A DNA stretch of 17,259 nt from Treponema sp. (GTDB lineage: Bacteria > Spirochaetota > Spirochaetia > Treponematales > Breznakiellaceae): positions 1 to 17,259 of the forward strand of contig JAISMQ010000211.1 of the NCBI GenBank assembly GCA_031276685.1. Direction: 5' to 3'. Below, in pieces: positions 7,464 to 14,623 of the stretch. A program made the translations under genes and the position numbers. The first letter of the stretch is position 1; each line of letters opens with the position of its first letter. A model generated the notes under the pieces. That model worked only from the letters and a program-made list of their open reading frames with translations. It was not told where the DNA came from and ran no database searches.

Positions 7464-9596
7464 CTATAGCCGGCCCGGCGCTTCCGCAGCGCCAAAGGGG
7501 CGGGCCCGTTCCAGGACATCGGCGATAAGGCGGTGTTCCGGCAGGAGGAGGCCGGGGTCCCGCTCCAGGATTGAAAACGCCTCGCGGCGGGCTTTTTCAA
7601 GTTCGGCCACGTCCCGCACCGGATCGGCAAAGGCCAGCGGAAGGTAGCCCGACTGTTCCACCCCCGCGATCTGCCCCGGACCCCGGAGTTTAAGGTCTTC
7701 TTCGGCAATGATAAAGCCGTCCGTATGTTCCAGCATGACCATAAGCCGGGTCTTGCCGTCCGGGGTAAGCTCGTCCGAGTACACAAGAAAACAGTAAGAC
7801 TGTTCGGAGCCCCGGCCCACCCGGCCCCGGAGCTGGTGCAGGGCGGAAAGGCCGAATCGTTCCGCGTGTTCAACCACCATGCAGGTGGCGTTGGGCACGT
7901 CCACCCCCACTTCGACAACGCTGGTAGCCGCCAGGATGCGGATCTCGGCCCGGCGGAAACGTTCCATGATGCCCTGTTTTTCTTCCTCGCCGATCCGCGA
8001 GTGGATCAGGGCCACGGGGTACCGGGGGAACACTTCGTTTGCCAGACGGTCGGCCATGGTTTGGGCGTCCTTTAGTTCCGCCGCGCCCTCCGCCGCTTCG
8101 ATTAGGGGGTAGACAAAGTAAGCCTGCCGGCCCCGGGCCAGTTCGTTCCGCACAAAATCGTACACCTTCCCCTCGTTGGATAGCCGCGCCAGGTGCGTTT
8201 TAACGGGTTTGCGCCCGGGGGGCATGTCCCGGATCACCGACACCTCCAGATCGCCGAAGACCGTCAGGGCCAGGGTCCGGGGGATGGGGGTGGCGCTCAT
8301 CATCAGCAGGTCGGGGTGATCCCCCTTGTCCATAATACGGGAACGCTGGAGGACCCCGAAGCGGTGCTGCTCGTCCACCACCACGAGCCGCAGGCCGGAG
8401 TAGGCCACGTCGTCCGAAAACAGGGCGTGGGTTCCCAGGACTATGTCGATCCGGCCTTCGGCAAGCCCCTTGAGCAGCTCCCTGCGCCCCGATGCTTTGA
8501 TGTTCCCCGTGAGGAAACTAAGCCGCAGGCCCAGCGGTTCCAGCAGCCGGGCGGCGTTTTCCGCATGCTGCCGGGCCAAAAGTTCCGTGGGCGCCAGGAT
8601 CGCCGCCTGCCCGCCCCCTTCCACCGCCGCCAGCGCCGCCAGAAACGAGACGAGGGTCTTCCCCGATCCTACGTCCCCCTGCAACAGCCGGGCCATAGGC
8701 ACGGGCCCGGCCATGTCGCGATTTATCTCGGCAATGGCCCCCAACTGGCCGGGGGTAAGATCGAAGGGCAGCCGCTCCGCAAGACGCCGCTGCAGGGGGC
8801 TTAGACCCGCCGCGTCCCCCGCGATGTCCCCCGCCGCGATCCCGCCCGCGCCCTTTGGGACAGTATCCCCCCGGCGGGCCGCAGCCCGGGGGCGCTGCGT
8901 GTTCCGCCGCTCCATGGCCCGCCGCCCTACCAGGATCTCCAGGTAGAAGAGTTCCCCGCAGACAAAGGTCCGTTTGGCCCTGCCCAGTTCCTCCATGCTG
9001 GCGGGGAAGTGGATGCCCTTGAGCGCCAGGGGCCGGGGCAGAAGCCCCTCCTGTTCGATGATCGCCTGGGGAAGCTCCTCGTCTATCCGGGGAAGCCAGC
9101 TTTCCAGCGCCCGGCTTACCAGGCGGCGGAGCGTGGTCTGCGTGAGCCCTTTGCTAAGGGGGTAGACCGGAAAGATGCCATGCTCTTCCCCCTCGCGTGA
9201 AATGTCAAAAGTACCGGACTGGATCTTCCCGTATTTGTACTGGAACCGGCCCCACAGGTGGCAGCGCCGCCCCGGCGTTAGTTGGCTTTCCAGGAAGGGG
9301 CGGTTCCAGCAGAGCAGTTCCGCCTTCGCGCTTTCGTCTTCCACCAGGACCCTGAGGGTCCGCTTCCGGCCAAAGCCGATCCAACTGCGGCCCAGAACCG
9401 TAACCGTCGTGTTTACCTGGGGCTTCGCGGCGAATTGCGCCAGCGGGACGATGCCGGTCCGGTCCTCCCAGTCCCTGGGAAAGTGGCAGAGCAGATCCGC
9501 CACCGTGCGGATCCCCATATTTTCCAGGGCCGCGACAGCGGCTGGGCCGGCGCCCCGGATGCGGCCCACAGGCTCTTCAAGTTCCCGCAGAAACAT
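7464..9596 (-). CDS. recG: ATP-dependent DNA helicase RecG
   Basis: RecG remodels stalled replication forks and Holliday junctions. The 710-residue protein has the N-terminal wedge/OB domain (about 1-200, opening with the HhH-like GRIRGAGPAAVAALENMGI) and two helicase lobes. Motif I is GDVGSGKT (307-314), motif Ia APTELLARQH (335-344), motif II DEQH (408-411), motif III SATPIPRT (434-441), and motifs V and VI include TSVVEVGVDVPNA and QLRGRVGRG (588-596). The C-terminal LKLRGPG (635-641) and QSGYLPL belong to the TRG/wedge-coupling region. It is slightly longer than the usual 690 residues, because of an Ala/Gly/Arg-rich insert at about 228-266. It follows the yggT-like gene by 38 bases and dnaE by two genes, so fork repair and replication genes are adjacent. 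The ATG has only a poor Shine-Dalgarno sequence, which suggests coupling or a leaderless-like start. Confidence 0.97.
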   Translation of the reverse strand: MFLRELEEPVGRIRGAGPAAVAALENMGIRTVADLLCHFPRDWEDRTGIVPLAQFAAKPQVNTTVTVLGRSWIGFGRKRTLRVLVEDESAKAELLCWNRPFLESQLTPGRRCHLWGRFQYKYGKIQSGTFDISREGEEHGIFPVYPLSKGLTQTTLRRLVSRALESWLPRIDEELPQAIIEQEGLLPRPLALKGIHFPASMEELGRAKRTFVCGELFYLEILVGRRAMERRNTQRPRAAARRGDTVPKGAGGIAAGDIAGDAAGLSPLQRRLAERLPFDLTPGQLGAIAEINRDMAGPVPMARLLQGDVGSGKTLVSFLAALAAVEGGGQAAILAPTELLARQHAENAARLLEPLGLRLSFLTGNIKASGRRELLKGLAEGRIDIVLGTHALFSDDVAYSGLRLVVVDEQHRFGVLQRSRIMDKGDHPDLLMMSATPIPRTLALTVFGDLEVSVIRDMPPGRKPVKTHLARLSNEGKVYDFVRNELARGRQAYFVYPLIEAAEGAAELKDAQTMADRLANEVFPRYPVALIHSRIGEEEKQGIMERFRRAEIRILAATSVVEVGVDVPNATCMVVEHAERFGLSALHQLRGRVGRGSEQSYCFLVYSDELTPDGKTRLMVMLEHTDGFIIAEEDLKLRGPGQIAGVEQSGYLPLAFADPVRDVAELEKARREAFSILERDPGLLLPEHRLIADVLERARPFGAAEAPGRL

Positions 9597-9634
9597 GGCT
9601 CATGGCGTGTCCCCGGTTCGCGGCAGGCCCGGGC

Positions 9635-10222
9635 TTACAGCGGCAGCCGCTGGAAGATTCCCGAAAGCGCGCCGACCAGGACGGTCCCCGCCGCGAAAAG
9701 GGCCGCGAGTACCCCGGTTGAAAGCAGCACGCCCGCCAGGTAGTTGATAAGCCTGCGGCGGAAGAATATGCGCGTAATGCGGTACAGGACGGGCTGGGAA
9801 ACGGAGTCGATGATCCGCCAGAACGTGGAGTAGATGTTCCGGTTGGTCAGGTAGGCGAAGAGCCGCAGGAGCAGGACGATGATGAAAAAGCCCAGGGCGA
9901 AGGAGGCGATGGACCAGACCGCCTGCAGGACGATGGCCAGCAGGATCCCCAGGCTTAGGCGGCCGTAAACGACCGCCGTGCCGCAGATCGTCTGGACCAG
10001 GGAGAGGGCCGCCAGCGCCGCCACGGGGGACAGGTCGATGCGGCTTGTCCGGAAGACGGGGAAACGGCGCCACCAGTCCAGGTAGGGATCGGTAATCTGG
10101 GCCAGAATTTCAACGGGGCGGCCCAGGCGGGCCCCGCCGAACCAACTGAGCATAACCCGGATAAAGATGAGCAGCATGTAAAGCCCCGTCAGGCTTCCCA
10201 GCAAGGTCAGGATAAAACGCAT
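9635..10222 (-). CDS. YggT-family integral membrane protein
   Basis: This small membrane protein has 195 residues and two YggT units. The first has IRVMLSWFGG (21-30) followed by the family pattern around ITDPYLDWWRR (43-53) and DLSPVAALAAL (63-73). The second repeats it with RLFAYLTNRNIYS (120-132), IIDSVSQPVLYRI (137-149) and a hydrophobic tail. Four hydrophobic spans are evident (about 5-26, 65-83, 88-122, 160-187). YggT proteins are linked to osmotic stress tolerance, cell division and envelope organisation, but their biochemistry is not settled. The ATG is one base after the dnaE stop (TAGTATG), with GGGGGGA about 6 bases ahead, so translation probably follows dnaE directly. Confidence 0.87.
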   Translation of the reverse strand: MRFILTLLGSLTGLYMLLIFIRVMLSWFGGARLGRPVEILAQITDPYLDWWRRFPVFRTSRIDLSPVAALAALSLVQTICGTAVVYGRLSLGILLAIVLQAVWSIASFALGFFIIVLLLRLFAYLTNRNIYSTFWRIIDSVSQPVLYRITRIFFRRRLINYLAGVLLSTGVLAALFAAGTVLVGALSGIFQRLPL

Positions 10223-10223
10223 A

Positions 10224-13200
10224 CTATTCCCCCCAAACTTCCGCTACCGCCGGGCAGCGTTTAATGGCGTCCATGGAGGCCGGGCTGGCGCTGACGCTTA
10301 TCTGGGTCGCGCTGCGGATCACCGTTTCCCGCCGGGCCGTTTCCTGGGGCACGTGGATAAACACCAGGCAGGGGCCGGGGTTTTCCATAAGCTCGTCCCG
10401 CAGCGGGGGCAGCAGGTTCATGTCAAGGCGGGCGGCTTCGCCGTCCAGCCGTATGTGCAGTTCCCGCCAGCGCCGTTCCTGCCCCCCGCCGGCAGCCGCA
10501 GCCTGAACCGCCGCCGGGGCCGCCACTTGGGCCGCCGGCGGCCTGTCCGCCGCCCATGCCGGCCGCGCCTGAGTCTCCTGCGGCGCCCCGCCCGCGATCC
10601 CCGTATCCGCCCCGGTTCCCGCCGTGTTTTCGGCCATTTTTCCCGCCTTCTTTTCCAGCCGTTCCAGGTCCAGCACCGAGCCGACCTTAAAATTCGGCTT
10701 TTCCCGGGACTTGTCCAGACGGCCTTTTAGGGCCGCCGGTTTTCCTTCGGCAATTTTGCCCTGGCAGCCTTCCCAGATTTTCCCAAAAAATACCAGATCG
10801 ATCTCCCCCCGGTAATCCTGCAGGGTCCCGAAGGCCATCGCCTTTCCGTTCTTGTCCTGGATGGGCCGCAGGTTCTTTACCGTGCCCACCAGGGTGTATT
10901 CATCTTCCGCAGCCTGTGCCGAATCCGCAAGATCCAGCGTGGCGAACTGCCGCCAGGTTTCCCGGTACTTGTCCAGCGGCTGGGCGCAGAAACTGTCCAC
11001 CAGATCGGGGATCTTAAGCTTGTCCGCTTCCAGAACCGCCTCAGCCTGGACCGCCGGCCTCCCCCGCTTGGTGTCCAGCTTGCCCTTTAGGGCGATAATC
11101 TCGTTCTCTTTGATCGTGTCCCGGTACTTTACCCAGATATCCTCAAAAAAGACCAGATCGATCTCCCCCCGGTAATCCGCCAGCGTGGCGAAGGCCATGG
11201 GCCTGCCGCCCTTGCTCGTGATGGCCCGCAGCGCCTTGACAATGCCGATAAGGACGCAGGGCCCCGGAGCGGCGGATTCGGCGCGGGCCAGGTCCAGGCG
11301 GACGTCGCGTTCCCAGGCATCCCGACATTCGGCCATGGGGTGGCCGGAACGGTAGAAGCCCGTCAGTTCCTTTTCGATACGCAGCTTTTCTTCCCGGCTC
11401 TTGTCCGGGAACTCGTCAAAGACAAAATCGGGGTAGATCTTCTCCCCGGTGTCCCCAAAAAGGCTGGACTGGCCGTATTTGGATTCGTCCTTGATGTTCT
11501 GGGCGTATTCCACCGCCCGTTCCAGGTTCCCCAGCAGGGGCTCCCGGCTCTGCCCCAGGGTGTCGAAGGCCCCGGTCTGGATGAGCAGCTCAATACCCTT
11601 CTTGCCGACCGTTTTAATGTCCACCCGGTTAAGGAAGTCCATAAAGCTCTTGTAGGGCCCCTCGGCGCGGTTCCGGACAATCTCCTCCGCAGGGATGTCC
11701 CCTATGCCCTTGATCGCCTTGAGGCCGTAGACGATCCTGCCCTCCACCACGGCGAAGAGCTTTCCCGAACGGTTTACGTCGGGGGGATCGATGGGGATAC
11801 CCATTCTCCGGGTAACTTCGATGTACTCCCCCAGTTTGTCCTTGTCGGCGCTGCCGATCTCGTTGGTCAGGTTGGCGGCCATGAACTCCGCAGGGAAGTT
11901 GGCCTTGAGGTAGGCCGTGCGGAACGAAAGCACGGAATAGGCCGCGGCGTGGCTCTTGTTGAAGCCGTACTCGCCGAAGGGGACCAGCATGTCGTAGATC
12001 TCCTCCGCCTTTTCGCGTGAATAGCCCTGTTTAAGCGCCCCTTCCAGGAAAGGCGCCTTTTCCGCCTCGATAATCTCCTTCTTCTTTTTCCCCATGGCCC
12101 GGCGCAGCAGGTCCGCCTTCCCCATGCTGTAGCCCGCCACGATCCTGGCCACCTGCATCACCTGTTCCTGGTAGGTTATGACCCCGTAGGTTTCTTTAAG
12201 GACGCCCTCCAGCGAAGGGTCCGGGTACCGGATAAGCCGGGGGTTCCACTTGGATTCGATGAACTGGGGGATAAACTTCATGGGCCCCGGCCGCCCCAGG
12301 CTGTTAAGGGCCGTCAGCTCCCCGATGCTGGCGGGCTTCGCCTTCCGCAGAATCTCCTTCCACCAGGGTTTTTCAAACTGGAACACCCCTGCGTTCTGCT
12401 CTTCCGCCAGCATGGCGTAGGCGGCGGGGTCGGATTCGTCAACCGTTTCGATGTCGAAGGCCGCGTAGTCCCCGCCCCGGCCGTGGATTATCTCGACCGT
12501 GTGCTTGATAAGGTCCAGGGTCTTGAGCCCCAGAAAGACCATTTTTACCAGGCCGCACTGCTCCAAAAAATTCATGGTGTACTGGGTGGCTACGCCCCCG
12601 GTTTTGGGGTCCCGGTAGAGGGGCACGTAGTTGTCCAGCGCGGACTTGCCTATCACCACCCCTGCGGCGTGGATGCTGGAATGGCGGTTCAGCCCCTCCA
12701 GCTTCCGGGCCAGCGTGAAAAGCTCGGTGTACTTTGGGTCCCGCTCCAGTTCGCCCAGCCTGGGCTCCCCCGCGAAGGCCGTTTCCAGCGTGATCTTGGG
12801 ATCTTTGGGGATCAGCTTGGTGATCACCTCGGATTCGGCAATGCTAATGTCCAGCACCCGCGCCACGTCCTTGATCACCTGCTTGGCCCCCAGGGTCCCG
12901 AAGGTGATGATCTGCCCCACCCGTTCCTTGCCGTACTTGCCCGTAACGTACTGGATCACCTCGTCCCGGCGCTCGTTGCAGAAGTCCATGTCAAAGTCCG
13001 GCATGGAGATCCGCTCCGGGTTCAGGAAGCGCTCGAACAGCAGGCCGTATTTAAGGGGGTCTATGTCGGTGATCCGCAGGGCGTAGGCCACGATGGACCC
13101 CGCCCCGGAGCCCCGCCCCGGCCCCACATCGATACCCTGACTCTTGGCCCAGTTGGTAAAGTCCGCCACGATAAGGAAGTAGCCGGTAAAATTCATCTTG

Positions 13201-14258
13201 ATGATCACGTCCAGCTCGTATTCGGCCTGCTTTAGGACACCCTCCGGCATGCCGGGGTAGCGCCTGGCAAGCCCCTCCATCGTCAGATGCCGGAGGTACT
13301 GGTCCGCATCGGCAAAATCCGCAGGAATTTCAAAGTCCGGCAGGTACTGGGGCAGTTCCTTGACCTTGATCTCCGGCACGTCCGGGGCGCAGCGGCGGGC
13401 TATCTTCAGCGTATTGCCGATCGCCTCCGGGTATTCGGGAAACAGGGCCGCCATTTCCTCGCCGGTTTTGAAGTAGAACTGGTCCCCGTAGTACTTTTTC
13501 CGCCGTTCGTCGCTCCGCAGCCGCGATGTCCCGATGCAGAGCAGCACGTCGTGGGCCGGCGCGTCCTCCTGCGCAAGGTAGTGGACATCGTTGGTGGCCA
13601 CCAGCGGGATTCCGGTCCTGGCGGAGATGCCGGCAATGGCCTTGTTTATGTCCTTCTGGGAAAGGGAATTGCCCCGCAGCACCCCGCGCGGAATGCCGTG
13701 GTCCTGGATCTCCAGGTAAAAATTCCCCTCCCCAAAGATCTCGCGGTAGCGCAGGGCCTTCGCCTCCGCCTCTTCCAGCTTCCCCGCCTGGATCAGCCGG
13801 GGGATCTCCCCGCTGACGCAGGCGGAAAGGGCGATAAGCCCCCCGTGGTATTCGGCAAGCAGTTCGTCGTCAACGCGGGGCCGGTAGTAGAAACCTTCGG
13901 TATAGGCCCTGGAACAGAGCTTTACAAGGTTGAAGTAACCCTCCCGGTTTTCCGCCAGCAGGATAAAGTGGTAGTACTTGTTTTCGCTTTCCGACCCGCT
14001 CTTTTCCAGCCGCGAACCGGGGGCAACGTAGACTTCGCAGCCGATAATGGGCTTGATGGGCCTGGCCCGCTTTTCGTGCCTGCCGTTCTCCTTGCAGGCC
14101 GCCAGGAACTCCATGGTCCCGAACATATTGCCGTGGTCCGTCAGGGCCAGGTACTCCATCCCCAGCTCCTCCGCCCGGTCGCAGAGACTCGTCACGGACA
14201 CCGCCGCGTCCTGGAGGGAAAAGTCGGAATGGACATGCAGGTGGACAAAGTCGATCAT
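10224..14258 (-). CDS. dnaE: DNA polymerase III subunit alpha
   Basis: This is the catalytic subunit of the replicative polymerase, of the DnaE (not PolC) type. The 1344 residues run as PHP domain (1-290), palm, thumb and fingers (about 290-840), tandem HhH (KAIKGIGDIPAEEI, 847-860), a clamp-binding pentapeptide QSSLF (930-934), two OB folds (1001-1082 and 1121-1202), an Ala/Gly/Pro linker (about 1209-1260) and a small C-terminal domain. The PHP domain keeps H8, H10, D17, H42, E75, H97, C147, D224 and H226, the nine metal ligands of proofreading PHP domains. Palm aspartates D423 and D425 are present (PDFDMDF), but the third, in KxDFLGL, is V574. Usual length is about 1150 to 1200, and the excess is the second OB fold plus linker. 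YQEQVMQ, LRRAMGKKK and GYGFNKSH-type motifs are otherwise canonical. It appears to head the minus-strand block, and the next gene starts one base after its stop. Confidence 0.96.
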   Translation of the reverse strand: MIDFVHLHVHSDFSLQDAAVSVTSLCDRAEELGMEYLALTDHGNMFGTMEFLAACKENGRHEKRARPIKPIIGCEVYVAPGSRLEKSGSESENKYYHFILLAENREGYFNLVKLCSRAYTEGFYYRPRVDDELLAEYHGGLIALSACVSGEIPRLIQAGKLEEAEAKALRYREIFGEGNFYLEIQDHGIPRGVLRGNSLSQKDINKAIAGISARTGIPLVATNDVHYLAQEDAPAHDVLLCIGTSRLRSDERRKKYYGDQFYFKTGEEMAALFPEYPEAIGNTLKIARRCAPDVPEIKVKELPQYLPDFEIPADFADADQYLRHLTMEGLARRYPGMPEGVLKQAEYELDVIIKMNFTGYFLIVADFTNWAKSQGIDVGPGRGSGAGSIVAYALRITDIDPLKYGLLFERFLNPERISMPDFDMDFCNERRDEVIQYVTGKYGKERVGQIITFGTLGAKQVIKDVARVLDISIAESEVITKLIPKDPKITLETAFAGEPRLGELERDPKYTELFTLARKLEGLNRHSSIHAAGVVIGKSALDNYVPLYRDPKTGGVATQYTMNFLEQCGLVKMVFLGLKTLDLIKHTVEIIHGRGGDYAAFDIETVDESDPAAYAMLAEEQNAGVFQFEKPWWKEILRKAKPASIGELTALNSLGRPGPMKFIPQFIESKWNPRLIRYPDPSLEGVLKETYGVITYQEQVMQVARIVAGYSMGKADLLRRAMGKKKKEIIEAEKAPFLEGALKQGYSREKAEEIYDMLVPFGEYGFNKSHAAAYSVLSFRTAYLKANFPAEFMAANLTNEIGSADKDKLGEYIEVTRRMGIPIDPPDVNRSGKLFAVVEGRIVYGLKAIKGIGDIPAEEIVRNRAEGPYKSFMDFLNRVDIKTVGKKGIELLIQTGAFDTLGQSREPLLGNLERAVEYAQNIKDESKYGQSSLFGDTGEKIYPDFVFDEFPDKSREEKLRIEKELTGFYRSGHPMAECRDAWERDVRLDLARAESAAPGPCVLIGIVKALRAITSKGGRPMAFATLADYRGEIDLVFFEDIWVKYRDTIKENEIIALKGKLDTKRGRPAVQAEAVLEADKLKIPDLVDSFCAQPLDKYRETWRQFATLDLADSAQAAEDEYTLVGTVKNLRPIQDKNGKAMAFGTLQDYRGEIDLVFFGKIWEGCQGKIAEGKPAALKGRLDKSREKPNFKVGSVLDLERLEKKAGKMAENTAGTGADTGIAGGAPQETQARPAWAADRPPAAQVAAPAAVQAAAAGGGQERRWRELHIRLDGEAARLDMNLLPPLRDELMENPGPCLVFIHVPQETARRETVIRSATQISVSASPASMDAIKRCPAVAEVWGE
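10653..10898 (-). repeat. dnaE OB-fold copy 2 (residues 1121-1202)
   Basis: This is the second OB-fold unit, starting YTLVGTVKNLRPIQDKNGK and containing DYRGEIDLVFF at 1148-1158. The DNA of that motif is identical to copy 1 over 26 bases (10792-10817 and 11152-11177, offset 360), including the synonymous positions, while the flanks have diverged. Confidence 0.85.
11013..11258 (-). repeat. dnaE OB-fold copy 1 (residues 1001-1082)
   Basis: This is the first of two homologous OB-fold units in DnaE, starting CVLIGIVKALRAITSKGGR and containing DYRGEIDLVFF at 1028-1038. It aligns without gaps to the unit exactly 120 codons later, with about 40 of 82 residues identical by hand count. Confidence 0.85.
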
Positions 14259-14292
14259 GGCCCTATGGTACCTGTCTTCCCCGCCTGCGGCA

Positions 14293-14328
14293 ACATCACG
14301 CAGTCCACGCCCCGGCCCCGGGTGATGT
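14293..14328. promoter_or_regulatory. ACATCAC / GTGATGT inverted repeat in the dnaE leader
   Basis: ACATCAC (14293-14299) and GTGATGT (14322-14328) are perfect complements, 22 bases apart, centred about 53 bases upstream of the dnaE start. A third copy of GTGATGT occurs at 14552-14558, in front of the diguanylate cyclase gene. These could be binding sites for a regulator shared by the divergent genes, or a GC-rich-loop hairpin in the dnaE leader. No promoter with good -35 and -10 boxes was found for dnaE in this region. Confidence 0.3.
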
Positions 14329-14403
14329 CATTTACTCTTGTAGGGCAGTTTATGGTCCTCCCCCAGCCAATCCGGAAGGGGGGCAAAATGCGGATGCCGG
14401 TCA

Positions 14404-14466
14404 CGCTTGCTTTGCGCCATCTGAACCGCAGGAAACGAGGAGGAACCTATTGGCGCAAAGCAAGCG
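14404..14466 (+). promoter_or_regulatory. Perfect 16-bp inverted repeat enclosing a ribosome-binding site
   Basis: The arm at 14404-14419 (CGCTTGCTTTGCGCCA) is the exact reverse complement of 14451-14466, with a 31-base loop. In a plus-strand transcript this is a stable hairpin. The loop carries GAGGAGG (14437-14443), and the TTG start codon at 14450-14452 sits at the loop/stem junction, so folding would constrain initiation. Neither orientation is followed by a T run, which argues against a simple intrinsic terminator. Confidence 0.6.
14437..14443 (+). promoter_or_regulatory. Strong Shine-Dalgarno sequence GAGGAGG
   Basis: This is the best ribosome-binding match noticed in the window. It lies six bases before TTG at 14450 and decides the start of the small frame. 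It does not serve any other annotated gene, because the next ATG is 180 bases away. Confidence 0.55.
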
Positions 14467-14623
14467 GGTCATAGGCGTTTTGCTTCCCCTGGTTTTCCTG
14501 TTCACCGCAATATTCCCGTGTATATGCGCTGGCCCTGATGTATTGCCCTGGGTGATGTTTTTTTATAAGGGAAAGTGGTATATTATTAAGAGATTAAACA
14601 CGGCGGAGGGGCGTAGGGGCTGA
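14450..14623 (+). CDS. Small hydrophobic protein or leader peptide, 57 aa, TTG start
   Basis: This is an unrecognised small frame. Support comes from the GAGGAGG site six bases upstream, a signal-peptide-like or membrane-spanning segment (VIGVLLPLVFLFTAIF, about residues 7-22, followed by CICAG) after the basic start MAQSKR, and a stop (TGA 14621-14623) that directly abuts the ATG of the diguanylate cyclase, a typical arrangement for translational coupling. The C-terminal part (WVMFFYKGKWYIIKRLN) is aromatic and basic. Third codon positions are less GC-rich than in neighbouring genes, which weakens the case. It could be a real secreted or membrane micropeptide, a leader peptide whose translation controls the downstream gene, or the remnant of a longer gene. 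Confidence 0.4.
   Translation: MAQSKRVIGVLLPLVFLFTAIFPCICAGPDVLPWVMFFYKGKWYIIKRLNTAEGRRG
14543..14584 (+). promoter_or_regulatory. Weak promoter-like sequences before the GGDEF gene
   Basis: TTGCCC (14543-14548) and TATAAG (14564-14569) have a short 15-base spacer. A further TATATT at 14579-14584 lies in the same AT-rich patch but lacks a clear -35 partner. Either could give a transcript starting shortly before the GGDEF gene, independent of the hairpin region. The evidence is marginal. Confidence 0.2.

Noticed and set aside
7430..7918. 163-codon N-terminal extension of the adaptor gene
   Set aside because: It overlaps the 3' end of recG out of frame and has Trp/Arg/Pro-rich shadow composition. 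The lipoprotein signal starting at 7429 marks the true start.
14296..14331. 11-codon upstream frame in the dnaE leader (minus strand)
   Set aside because: It has no convincing ribosome-binding site and is very short. It overlaps the GTGATGT inverted repeat, which is a simpler feature.
14259..14403. Search for tRNA, riboswitch or CRISPR structure in the divergent region
   Set aside because: No cloverleaf, known aptamer core or spaced repeats were seen apart from the GTGATGT motifs.
13287..14474. Long plus-strand open frame of 395 codons opposite dnaE
   Set aside because: It is antisense to the conserved PHP and palm coding sequence. Its translation has no recognisable domain, and long antisense frames are expected in GC-rich genes.
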